Positions 9,576 through 16,800 of a DNA stretch of 37,136 bases are shown piece after piece. The stretch covers positions 1 to 37,136 of the forward strand of contig JAFTCT010000030.1 in NCBI GenBank assembly GCA_017454525.1, in the 5' to 3' direction. Under the pieces are notes generated by a model. It was given only the letters and a program-made list of their open reading frames with translations, searched no databases and was not told the origin of the DNA. A program made the position numbers and the translations under genes. Within the stretch, counting starts at the first letter, position 1. The number at the start of each line of letters is the position of its first letter. Source of the stretch: Clostridia bacterium. GTDB taxonomy: Bacteria > Bacillota > Clostridia > Oscillospirales > CAG-272.

Positions 9576-11168
9576 TCAGAACATCTTCTGCAGACGTTCA
9601 AGATATGCGTAGCACTCCTTCATGACGTTCTTGCCGAACAACTTATCCATATAGGTGATCAGACCCCTGATCTCGTCCCTGATCAGGCCGAGGTTGAGGG
9701 ATTCGAATTTTCTGAAGACCTTGGTCGCAAGCAGATAATCGAGTCCGTCAAGCTCGGTGCCGCCGCAGGCGACGTATACCGGCACGAAGATATTGAGCTG
9801 CTTGATGATACGGTTACCGAACGCCACGCGGAAGTGATCGATGACGTAGTTATCGAGTCTTGCGACGTTGTCAAGCGTATCCTGGCTGACGGGATGATCG
9901 ATGATCGCCTGATTGTACATTTCCTCGACGTGTGAATAGCTGATGCGCTTGGGCGTCGTCAGCGGCGCATCGAAGGGAACGCCCTTCTTGTCGAGATTGA
10001 TGACCAGCGCACGGTCGTAGACCTTATCGGAGATCGCGAAGGTCGAGTCGTCGTTGTTCGCCGTACCGATGTACCAAACGTTCTGCGGGATGCGCAGTTT
10101 GCCCTCGTCGAGCTTGATCGGGTCGCCGTCCCATGCGGACGGGACGAGTTCGATATTCCATTCCGAGGGATCGGGCATTTCAAGGATCGACAGCATCTCG
10201 GCGAAATAGTACTCGACGCGCGCGATGTTCATCTCGTCGAGCACGATGATGTTGATGTCGTCGTTGTAGGTCGCCTCATAGATACGCTTCAGCACTTCCG
10301 TCTCGTTGAACTTCTTGGTGAATTCGTTGAAGAAGCCGAACAGCTCGTTGCGGTCTCTCCAGGACGGCTGCACCGACGCGATGGTCGCGTCGTTCTGGAA
10401 GTATTTCCCCATCATATAGGGAAGCGACGTCTTACCGGTACCGGAAATACCCTGAAGAATGATCAGTTTGGTCGACGCGAGACCCGCGAACATCAGGCGG
10501 ATGGTCTTGACCTCATAGAAGAGGCGCATCCTGCTGCAGGCGAAATTGCGCAGGTCGTCGCAGAGTTCCTCAAGCGTGAGATTGTTGTCGTAGGGCGGCG
10601 CCTTATAATACTCGTATTTGTCGTCGACGCCGGAAAGACGGAAGAACCGTTTTGAGGCGAGCGCGTTTGCGGGCTGGGCGTTCGGATTGTCGGTCGCGGC
10701 GGGCGTCGTCGTTTCCGCCGCCGCGGTCACGGCGGGACGTTCTTCCTCGTTCTGATCCTGGAACATCATATTGATCTGCTCCATGGTCAGACCGCTCTGA
10801 CCGACCTTCATCGCCATGATGCGCTCTTTTTCCTTGGTCAGACGCAGCACGTCCCTGTGCAGATCCGCGATCTCCTCGAGCAGGTCCTCGTTGCCGACCA
10901 GCGTTCTTCTGTGACGGATGTATTTGCGGATGAGAAGTATCAGCATGAAGATCAGGATCGCCCACACCGCGTACACGATGATGAAACTGAGGATGCAGAG
11001 GATCCATCCGATCACGCCGAAATTGTTCTTATACTGCGACAGTTGATCGATATAGCCCGGGAAGTCAAAGATCTGCACGATCCCCAGAAAGATATTCTTG
11101 ATGATCATCCAGATGCCGTTGAACATCTTCATGGCAAATGCAAAAAACCAACTCAGATATGCGTCCAT
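9576..11168 (-). CDS. Membrane-anchored McrB-like AAA+ NTPase
   Basis: A 530-residue protein with hydrophobic segments at about 10-34 and 51-82, a short coiled coil (93-120), a low-complexity Ala/Thr/Pro linker (about 143-172) and a C-terminal AAA+ domain. Walker A is GISGTGKTS (240-248) and Walker B is IIVLDEMN (307-314). The stretch GTANNDDSTFAISDKVYDRA (368-387) corresponds to the sensor and arginine-finger region of the McrB/Dnc group. The related McrB of E. coli is a soluble GTPase that drives the McrC nuclease. Here the NTPase is tethered to the membrane and no nuclease is visible. The N-terminal part in the usual McrB place for DNA recognition is replaced by membrane helices. The ribosome site is excellent (GGAAGGAGT). 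A possible terminator lies between it and the upstream SipW gene. Whether it uses ATP or GTP cannot be told. Confidence 0.82.
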   Translation of the reverse strand: MDAYLSWFFAFAMKMFNGIWMIIKNIFLGIVQIFDFPGYIDQLSQYKNNFGVIGWILCILSFIIVYAVWAILIFMLILLIRKYIRHRRTLVGNEDLLEEIADLHRDVLRLTKEKERIMAMKVGQSGLTMEQINMMFQDQNEEERPAVTAAAETTTPAATDNPNAQPANALASKRFFRLSGVDDKYEYYKAPPYDNNLTLEELCDDLRNFACSRMRLFYEVKTIRLMFAGLASTKLIILQGISGTGKTSLPYMMGKYFQNDATIASVQPSWRDRNELFGFFNEFTKKFNETEVLKRIYEATYNDDINIIVLDEMNIARVEYYFAEMLSILEMPDPSEWNIELVPSAWDGDPIKLDEGKLRIPQNVWYIGTANNDDSTFAISDKVYDRALVINLDKKGVPFDAPLTTPKRISYSHVEEMYNQAIIDHPVSQDTLDNVARLDNYVIDHFRVAFGNRIIKQLNIFVPVYVACGGTELDGLDYLLATKVFRKFESLNLGLIRDEIRGLITYMDKLFGKNVMKECYAYLERLQKMF

Positions 11169-11206
11169 AGTACTCCTTCCGCGCGGGGCTCCCGTATGCG
11201 CGCTTC

Positions 11207-11255
11207 AAAAAATACCTCCCGTCGATCGGCTTGTTGCTCCTGATCTTTCGGGAGG
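11207..11255 (-). terminator. Possible attenuating terminator between sipW-like gene and AAA+ gene
   Basis: On the minus strand CCTCCCG and CGGGAGG (arms 11249-11255 and 11215-11221) pair as a 7-base-pair GC-rich stem around a 27-base loop, followed by TATTTTTT. It lies in the 122-base gap within the five-gene unit. It may lower expression of the downstream genes relative to the first peptidase. The long loop makes it weaker than the other terminators here. Confidence 0.5.
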
Positions 11256-11290
11256 CAGATGATTATTCGTTCAGTCGGACCGTCTCGGCG

Positions 11291-12118
11291 TCAATCCGCG
11301 TCGCCGCCCGCGTCGCCGCCCGAGCCGTCTCCGGCTTCGCCCGCGGCATCCCCGTCGACGCCGGCTTCGCAGTCGGCAGCGCCCGCTTCACTGCCGGCGT
11401 TCTCCGCGCCGGAGGGCTGCTGCTCTGCTTCCTTCGCCTTCTTTTCGGCTTCCTGCTGACGCAGATACTCTTCGATCGCCTTTCTCTTGATCTCCTCTTC
11501 GTCGGCTGCGGTGATCTCCTTCTTGCCGGACTTTCTCACCGATCTGAGCGCCATGAAGAAACGGAAGAGTTCATAGAGGAAGAACAGGACCAGCGGGATC
11601 ACGATGACCACGAGGAAGCCCGTGCTGGTCTGGAGGAAATTCAGAAACGTCCCCAGTTTTGCGAACCGCGTACCCGTCCAGACCGCGACGACGTCGCGGT
11701 AGGAAACGGTCTCCGTCACGTTCGCGACGTTGGCTTCCGTGTTATCGCCCTTGGTGATGTACTGCGATACCGCGCCCGTGGAATCGGTGCGCACTTCAAT
11801 GATGCGGTGCGTGTTGAATTCCGTGCGGCCTTCCTTCTGGAATTTGAACGTCACGACGTCGTCGACCTTCAGTCCCTGCTTCTCTTCGTCACCGATCAGA
11901 CGCTGACCGATGATGATATCGCCGGTATTGATGGTCGGCTCCATAGAGTTTGTCAGAACGTTGATCACGCTCTTTCCGCCCAGAGAGGGAACGCCGTCCG
12001 CGTCGTTCTGCGACGCGAATACCAGAACGGTGATCACGACCGCGAAAACCACGAAGATCCATATCAGCACGTTTCCGATGACTTTCAGCACTTTCAGCGC
12101 TTTCTTACCATTATCCAT
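11291..12118 (-). CDS. Signal peptidase I, SipW-like (first copy)
   Basis: A 275-residue membrane peptidase of the S26B type and the first gene of the five-gene unit. An N-terminal membrane helix lies at about 15-36. The nucleophile Ser58 is in LTNSMEP, His104 in FNTHRII takes the place of the general-base lysine, and the TKGDNT box is at about 122-127. A second helix lies at about 166-188. The cytoplasmic tail (about 190-275) is charged at first and then a Gly/Ala/Asp/Glu-rich low-complexity stretch. The open frame runs upstream to 12418, but the promoter at 12210-12238 places the RNA start well inside it. The ATG at 12118 has GGAGACGGAGA in front, so this start was chosen. It shares the fold and the charged tail with the peptidase at 6851-7480 but is clearly divergent from it, so the two are not a recent duplication. 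Confidence 0.9.
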   Translation of the reverse strand: MDNGKKALKVLKVIGNVLIWIFVVFAVVITVLVFASQNDADGVPSLGGKSVINVLTNSMEPTINTGDIIIGQRLIGDEEKQGLKVDDVVTFKFQKEGRTEFNTHRIIEVRTDSTGAVSQYITKGDNTEANVANVTETVSYRDVVAVWTGTRFAKLGTFLNFLQTSTGFLVVIVIPLVLFFLYELFRFFMALRSVRKSGKKEITAADEEEIKRKAIEEYLRQQEAEKKAKEAEQQPSGAENAGSEAGAADCEAGVDGDAAGEAGDGSGGDAGGDAD

Positions 12119-12209
12119 ATTCTCCGTCTCCGTTTTTGATGTGCGCGCCGCCGCCGCATACCGGCGATAACGCGGTATTTGCATGCCTGAGGATAAATCT
12201 ACAGAATTG

Positions 12210-12238
12210 ATTATACCAGTTTTGCGGCGAATTGTCAA
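12210..12238 (-). promoter_or_regulatory. Consensus sigma-A promoter of the sipW/AAA+/DUF2357 unit
   Basis: TTGACA, a 17-base spacer and TATAAT on the minus strand, a perfect match to the vegetative consensus. The leader to the ATG at 12118 is about 85 bases and shows no obvious riboswitch. Confidence 0.9.
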
Positions 12239-12325
12239 CATGATTTCAAAATAAAAATGCTGAAAAATTGCCGATAATCGTCGAAAACCGCCGGAAGACC
12301 GCAGAATAAGCCCCGCGCGCCGCCG

Positions 12326-12395
12326 CCGGAGGGCAAATAACCGGCGCACAGACCGCAAAACGCGGTCTGTGCGCCGGTTATTTGCCTTCCTCCGG
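12326..12395 (-). terminator. Very long hairpin terminator after the CARF-nuclease gene
   Basis: A perfect 25-base-pair inverted repeat (arms 12332-12356 and 12362-12386, loop AAAAC) is extended by six more pairs (12326-12331 with 12390-12395) after a three-base bulge. The stem contains CCGGCGCACAGACCGC. The T-rich stretch lies inside the stem foot rather than after it. It begins 13 bases beyond the stop codon of the frame-restored nuclease (12409). The gap 12119-12408 otherwise holds only the promoter for the sipW unit and its leader. Confidence 0.75.
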
Positions 12396-12408
12396 AAAGT
12401 CAAAGCCG

Positions 12409-12531
12409 TCAGCGCCAAAGAGCGGCGACAGCCGCGTTCAGGATCCCGTCCGCCTCCCTGTCTCCGCGGTCGTATCCGGCGCTCGCGATCGAAAGATCGT
12501 TCGCATCCAGCACCTTGACGCCCATACCCTC
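12409..12531 (-). other. Out-of-frame C-terminal remnant of the CARF-nuclease
   Basis: In the neighbouring minus frame, directly after codon 393 of the nuclease, the sequence reads EGMGVKVLDANDLSIAS and continues to a TGA at 12409. This looks like the natural end of Card1/DUF1887 proteins, whereas the in-frame tail (VWASRCWMRTIF...) is rich in Arg, Trp and Cys and looks like noise. Restoring one base near 12529-12535 gives one frame of 434 codons including the stop. It is either a real frameshift or a sequencing or assembly error. Confidence 0.75.
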
Positions 12532-13709
12532 GCGCGGATCATCAGCGCCGTTTCCTCCTCCTTGTCGCGCACGAGCGAAGCCGCGAGTACCTTCTTCCCC
12601 TCAGCACCGCCGAAACGGCGGGCTACCGTCGAGAGTTTATACAGTTCGTCGCCGTCAACGGCGCCGTTCTTGCAGGAAACGAACACCGGGATCAGCCCGT
12701 GCATGAGCACGGCGTCCACCTCGTTCGACGTGTCAAGGCGCGCGCGCTCCTGCAGTATTCCGTCCCAGTCGATGTATACGCCGCACAGGACGTTTTCGTA
12801 GATCCTGCCGCCGCTCTCTTTTTCGGCGCGCATCGCCGACAGGCAGATCTTTAATTCCAGGACCTTGCCCTGCTCTGTCAGACAGCGGCAGATCTGCTCG
12901 TCCTTAAAGCGCAGCGCCGCGCCGTGCAGGTACGCCGAGATCTCTAAGAGCCCTTCGTCCCGCAGCGCCGTCCAGAAGCCCGCGTCGTACCGCTCCGCCC
13001 GCGCCCGCTTCTCCCGGTCGGGCTCCGTGCAGCCCGTGGCGATGAACACCTCCCGCGGCGACAGGCGCATCCCCTCCTTGGCGATCGCGATCTGTCTGTT
13101 CCACAGTTCGGGATCCCGCCTGCAGACGCTCCACATCGAGTCGACGCTTCTTTTGAAGTCCTCCGTCCAGTTCCAGACGTGCGTGGCGTTTTCCCGTTCC
13201 CCGCTGTAGACGACCCTTCCGCCGTAAATGCGAATCAACTGTTCCACGGTCAGACCGGGCGCCATCACCTTGCCGATCAGTTCGTTCTGCTGCTGGTCGA
13301 TATCCCTGATGCTGTTCTTCTCAAAGCGGAACTTCTGCATCTGAACCGTCCTGCCCTCCGCCTTTCTCTCTGCGGCGATCATTCCTAAGGCGATCAGATA
13401 CACTTCGCTGCCGCCCGTGATGTCGAAAACGCAGTCGTCCCACCGGTCGAGGATCTCCATTTTTATCCTGCTCACGATCCTCTTGACGCCGTCCCTGGGG
13501 TTGAGCCGGCATAAGAAGAGATTTTTATCCTTTTCATAGCGTTTGCCGAACCGCTCGTTCATCACAGCGCAGTATCTCGCGGCAAAGGCGTTCATCTGTT
13601 CGGGATTGCCGCCCGCAAAGCAGATCCTGTCCGGCGGACAGTAAAGCGAGGAACAGACGTTATGCAGCATATCCTTGTCAAAGAATTCCACGTAGGTCAT
13701 ATCACGCAT
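12438..13709 (-). CDS. CARF-domain nuclease of the Can2/Card1 (DUF1887) type, frameshifted near its end
   Basis: A 423-residue protein as read. In the family, an N-terminal CARF domain binds cyclic oligoadenylate made by type III CRISPR systems and activates a C-terminal PD-(D/E)xK nuclease that nicks DNA and cuts RNA. Visible here are the CARF signature DITGGSEVYLIALG (96-109), a linking region (about 150-275) and the nuclease part with GKVLELK (281-287), NEVDAVL (329-335), SCKNG (345-349) and LYKLSTVARRFGG. The residue two before the catalytic lysine, usually Glu, is Ser345. The last 30 or so residues are out of frame (see 12409-12531). The start may be the ATG at 13700, giving MTYVEFFDKD. 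The ATG at 13709 overlaps the upstream plsC-like stop (13702). It is co-transcribed with the acyltransferase. No CRISPR array, Cas10 or other cas gene lies in the window. Confidence 0.8.
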   Translation of the reverse strand: MRDMTYVEFFDKDMLHNVCSSLYCPPDRICFAGGNPEQMNAFAARYCAVMNERFGKRYEKDKNLFLCRLNPRDGVKRIVSRIKMEILDRWDDCVFDITGGSEVYLIALGMIAAERKAEGRTVQMQKFRFEKNSIRDIDQQQNELIGKVMAPGLTVEQLIRIYGGRVVYSGERENATHVWNWTEDFKRSVDSMWSVCRRDPELWNRQIAIAKEGMRLSPREVFIATGCTEPDREKRARAERYDAGFWTALRDEGLLEISAYLHGAALRFKDEQICRCLTEQGKVLELKICLSAMRAEKESGGRIYENVLCGVYIDWDGILQERARLDTSNEVDAVLMHGLIPVFVSCKNGAVDGDELYKLSTVARRFGGAEGKKVLAASLVRDKEEETALMIRARVWASRCWMRTIFRSRAPDTTAETGRRTGS

Positions 13710-14550
13710 CCCCGTCGTCGCTCTGATCGTAATAGTCCACTCTCTCCGAACGGTCGTATACCGGCGGATAGACGTTTTCCCCGGGATCGATGCCCGCGAG
13801 CCGGCAGACCGCGTCGTGCGTGCGCACGATCAGATCCTTTATCCTGTCGTCGTGTCTCAGCGTCCCGTCCGGGAAGATCGGTTCGCCGACCGTCAGCGTA
13901 AAGAGCGCGATCTGACGGAAGATCTTTCTGCGGATCCAGCCGGGGCGCCGGTAGGAGAACGCCAGCGGCAGGACCGGTTTGCCATTCCTGACGGCAAAAT
14001 AGGCGAAACCGTCCTTGAAGGGACGGATGGGCTGATAGTACTCCCACATACTGCCCTCTCCGTAAACGTGGACGAAGCCGCCGTCGAGCACCCGCGCGAC
14101 GTCCTTCGCCATGGCGGCGGTCGCGTGCACGTCGTCCTGCGGGATCGGAATGCCGCGCACGAGCCGCATCAGCGTTCCGTTCTCTCCCCTGACGTTCTTA
14201 TCCCAGATCATCACGTAGGGCTTGTGCGGACGCAGCGCGTACATCACGGCGATGAAATCCCAGAGATGCACGTGATTGCTGCAGGAAACGGCGCCGTTCC
14301 GCAGCGCCTCCCGGTGCTTTTTCAGGTTTTCCCTGCCCTTCACGCGCAGACCCAGACGGACCCGGGCGACGTGAAAAGCGAAGACGTCGAGAAGCAGGCG
14401 CGTCAACGCCTGTTTGAAGCGCATACCCTTCGAGCGGTCAACGTAGGGATAATTCCGGTCGAAGACCGTACCGTTATCCTTCTTTACGACGAGATAGTGC
14501 GCGGAAGTGTCTTTCGGATAGGGATACCTGTGCGTTTTCGGATCGAACAT
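13702..14550 (-). CDS. plsC: 1-acyl-sn-glycerol-3-phosphate acyltransferase (PlsC family)
   Basis: A 282-residue membrane-associated acyltransferase for phosphatidic-acid synthesis. The motifs visible are NHVHLWD (the HX4D catalytic motif), VYGEGS with IRPFKDG (motif III) and VLPLAF (motif IV). Two upstream candidate starts were rejected. The ATG at 14595 overlaps the -10 box of the promoter at 14587-14615 and so is not transcribed as a start. The ATG at 14550 is the first usable one, with AAGGGG upstream. The N-terminus (MFDPKTHRYPYPKD) is polar. The gene is first in a two-gene operon with the CARF-nuclease and overlaps it by eight bases if that gene starts at 13709. The acyl-donor preference cannot be told. 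Confidence 0.87.
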   Translation of the reverse strand: MFDPKTHRYPYPKDTSAHYLVVKKDNGTVFDRNYPYVDRSKGMRFKQALTRLLLDVFAFHVARVRLGLRVKGRENLKKHREALRNGAVSCSNHVHLWDFIAVMYALRPHKPYVMIWDKNVRGENGTLMRLVRGIPIPQDDVHATAAMAKDVARVLDGGFVHVYGEGSMWEYYQPIRPFKDGFAYFAVRNGKPVLPLAFSYRRPGWIRRKIFRQIALFTLTVGEPIFPDGTLRHDDRIKDLIVRTHDAVCRLAGIDPGENVYPPVYDRSERVDYYDQSDDGDA

Positions 14551-14586
14551 ATTCCGTTTTCCCCTTTTTGTCGTTATCCGCCGGCT

Positions 14587-14615
14587 ATTATACATCACTT
14601 TCTCCTTTTTGTCAA
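14587..14615 (-). promoter_or_regulatory. Consensus promoter of the plsC/CARF-nuclease operon
   Basis: TTGACA, a 17-base spacer and TATAAT on the minus strand. It settles the plsC start by excluding the ATG that lies just before the -10 box. It lies back to back with the plus-strand promoter at 14657. Confidence 0.88.
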
Positions 14616-14656
14616 CTCCGCGCAAAAAGCGCGGGAAAAAGCGTGAAAAGCGAGTA

Positions 14657-14685
14657 TTGACAAATCGCCCGGAAGGGGATATAAT
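14657..14685 (+). promoter_or_regulatory. Consensus promoter of the plus-strand operon
   Basis: TTGACA, a 17-base spacer and TATAAT on the plus strand, 23 bases before the first ATG of the next gene. RNA should start near 14692, leaving a leader of about 17 bases to ATG 14709 or 44 bases to ATG 14736. Confidence 0.9.
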
Positions 14686-14708
14686 ACAATCACAACGTTT
14701 ATTTATAA

Positions 14709-15326
14709 ATGAAAATGAAAGTGAGAGAAAAAGTTATGACCGAATATGAAGTTATGGTACACGCGAAAAAGTATATCGACAAAATGGCGAACGGCATCGA
14801 TCCGCTGACGGACACGCCGGTAAAGGACGGAGATCTCATCAACAACGTCCGCATTTCCAGATGCCTCTTTTTTGTGTCGGGCGTCCTTGAAAAAGTCATC
14901 GCGAACGGCGGGACCGCGCCGCGCGAGCGCAAGCCGCGGGAAATAAAGCCGATAAAGCAGCCCTTCTCGATCACGGCGGAGCAGCTTTCGGCGTTCCCCT
15001 TCAGCGAATCCCCCCTGCCGGTCACCGAGATCGTCCGCAGGATCAACGGTCTGAACGACGAACAGAACGTCAGACCCCTGTCCTTCCGCGTCATCACCGG
15101 ATGGCTGACCGACCACGGATTTCTCGAGAGCGCGCTCAATGAATTCGGAAAGCCCTGCAAGAAGCCCACGCCCGAAGGCGCCGCGATCGGCATCACGACC
15201 GTCGAACGCAGCGGCGTGAGCGGGACCTATACCGCCACCGTTTACGGACTGCAGGCACAGCACTTCATCATCGACAACTTCGACGCGTTTCTGAACAGAC
15301 CGGCGGGCGAAGATCCGGCGAACTGA
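14709..15326 (+). CDS. Unknown protein, possibly with a winged-helix/antirepressor-like C-terminus
   Basis: A 205-residue protein without signal peptide or membrane helix, from no family I can name with confidence. The N-terminal third is a well-structured segment (AKKYIDKMANGIDPLTD, NNVRISRCLFFVSGVL). The middle (about 95-140) looks like a helix-turn-helix (VTEIVRRINGL, VITGWLTDHGFLES). The C-terminus (KPTPEGAAIGI, then QAQHFIIDNF) resembles the end of phage antirepressor (KilA-C/ANT) domains, in which a helix pair is followed by a PTxKG-like turn. A role in DNA binding is therefore possible but is inference. The start is uncertain: ATG 14709, 14715 or 14736 (MTEYEVMVHA), none with a strong ribosome site. 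The last fits the structured part best. It may lead the following oxidoreductase operon (43-base gap). Confidence 0.7.
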   Translation: MKMKVREKVMTEYEVMVHAKKYIDKMANGIDPLTDTPVKDGDLINNVRISRCLFFVSGVLEKVIANGGTAPRERKPREIKPIKQPFSITAEQLSAFPFSESPLPVTEIVRRINGLNDEQNVRPLSFRVITGWLTDHGFLESALNEFGKPCKKPTPEGAAIGITTVERSGVSGTYTATVYGLQAQHFIIDNFDAFLNRPAGEDPAN

Positions 15327-15369
15327 ACGCCCGCGGCGTTTCGCTTCACAGAAGAAAGGATCAGAACAG

Positions 15370-16788
15370 ATGTATGACGTTCTCATCATCGGCTGCGGCG
15401 TTGTAGGCGCCGCCGCCGCGTACGCACTATCAAGATACGATCTGCGCGTCGCCGTGATCGAAAAGGAAAACGACGTCGCCATGGGCGCTTCGCGCGCCAA
15501 CAGCGCGATCATCCACGCGGGCTTCGATCCCGAGGAGGGGACGCTTGACGCGCTGCTCAACGTCAGAGGCTGCGCGATGGCGGAGGAACTCTGCCGCCGG
15601 CTTGACGTTCCCTATAAAAAGAACGGCTCGCTCGTCATCTCCTTCTCGCCCGAGGAAGACGCCGCGATCGACCGGCTCTACGCGCGCGGCGTCGCCAACG
15701 GCGTGCCCGGACTGCGCGTCGTCGGATATGACGAACTGCACGAAATGGAACCGAATCTGACGCCGGACGCGCGCAAGGCGCTTTACGCCCCGTCCGCCGG
15801 CATCGTTTCGCCCTGGGACTACGCGCTCGCCATGGCGGAAGTCGCCGTGCGCAACGGTACCGGACTGTTTCTCGAAACCGAGGTCACCGGCGCAAAGAAA
15901 AGCGAAGAGGGCTGGATCATCCGTACGAACCGCGGCGATCTTGAAGCGCGTTACGTCGTCAACTGCGCGGGCGTGCATTCGGGAGAAGTCCACGACATGG
16001 CGTGCCCGCACACCTTCGATATCATCCCCTGCAAGGGACAGTATTTCCTGCTGGACAAATCCGAGGGGGCGAAATTCACGCACACCCTCTTCCAGTGCCC
16101 TTCAAAGGTCGGCAAGGGCGTTCTGGTCTCGCCGACCGTTCACGGCAATCTGATCGTCGGACCCGACGCCGTCAACGTCCCCGATCCCGACGACACCTCG
16201 ACGACCGCACAGCAGCTCGCCTTCATCAAGCGCGCCGCCGCCAAAACGACTTCGGCTGTCGATTACCGGGCGCAGATCCGCAATTTTGCGGGCGTGCGCG
16301 CCAACAATTCCGCGGGCGGCTTCATCATCTCCTTCGGGGAGAAGGGCTGGCTGGACGCCGCGGGCATCAAGTCGCCGGGGCTGACCGCCGCGCCTGCGAT
16401 CGGCGAATACCTCGCCGAACTGTTAGAGAAAGACGGACTGGCGCTGAACCCGCGCGCCGGCTTCGTCGACGGGCGGAAGGTCGTCCGTTTCAAGGAGCTG
16501 TCAAGCGAGGAAAAGAACAGTCTGATCGCCCGCGATCCGCGCTACGGCAGAGTGATCTGCCGCTGCGAGACCGTCACCGAGGGCGAGATCGTCGCGTCGA
16601 CCCGCACGGAGATCCCCGCACGCACCGTCGACGGCGTGAAGCGCCGCACGAACGCCGGTATGGGCAGATGCCAGGGCGGCTTCTGCGGACCGCGCGTCGT
16701 GGAGATCCTCGCGCGCGAAAGCGGCGTGGAAATGAAGGACGTACTCAAGGACAAGACCGGCAGTTATATCCTGTCGGAGAAGCTGTAA
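15370..16788 (+). CDS. FAD-dependent glycerol-3-phosphate dehydrogenase-like protein (GlpA type) with BFD-like [2Fe-2S] domain
   Basis: A 472-residue flavoprotein of the DAO family. The FAD-binding Rossmann motif GCGVVGAAAA is at 8-17 and the substrate domain runs to about 370. A C-terminal BFD-like domain has four cysteines arranged C397-x-C399 and C434-x4-C439 (CRC, GRCQGGFC), which should hold a [2Fe-2S] cluster. This layout matches anaerobic glycerol-3-phosphate dehydrogenase large subunits, which oxidise glycerol-3-phosphate to dihydroxyacetone phosphate. The next two genes (second FAD protein, DUF1667) are the usual partners in Clostridia. No glycerol kinase or facilitator is nearby. 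Related DAO proteins act on 2-hydroxyglutarate, so the substrate is not proven. The ribosome site is AGAAAGGA at slightly long spacing. Confidence 0.85.
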   Translation: MYDVLIIGCGVVGAAAAYALSRYDLRVAVIEKENDVAMGASRANSAIIHAGFDPEEGTLDALLNVRGCAMAEELCRRLDVPYKKNGSLVISFSPEEDAAIDRLYARGVANGVPGLRVVGYDELHEMEPNLTPDARKALYAPSAGIVSPWDYALAMAEVAVRNGTGLFLETEVTGAKKSEEGWIIRTNRGDLEARYVVNCAGVHSGEVHDMACPHTFDIIPCKGQYFLLDKSEGAKFTHTLFQCPSKVGKGVLVSPTVHGNLIVGPDAVNVPDPDDTSTTAQQLAFIKRAAAKTTSAVDYRAQIRNFAGVRANNSAGGFIISFGEKGWLDAAGIKSPGLTAAPAIGEYLAELLEKDGLALNPRAGFVDGRKVVRFKELSSEEKNSLIARDPRYGRVICRCETVTEGEIVASTRTEIPARTVDGVKRRTNAGMGRCQGGFCGPRVVEILARESGVEMKDVLKDKTGSYILSEKL

Positions 16789-16800
16789 GGAGGTGCCGTC

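Noticed and set aside
7477..11168. Calling the AAA+/DUF2357-like pair a working McrBC restriction system
   Set aside because: No nuclease motif is visible in the partner, and the NTPase has membrane helices in place of a DNA-recognition domain.
14551..14625. Upstream ATG and GTG starts for the plsC gene
   Set aside because: They lie at or upstream of the -10 box of the promoter at 14587-14615, so they would not be in the main transcript.
12119..14700. CRISPR array that might serve the CARF-nuclease
   Set aside because: No regularly spaced direct repeats were seen here or elsewhere in the window.
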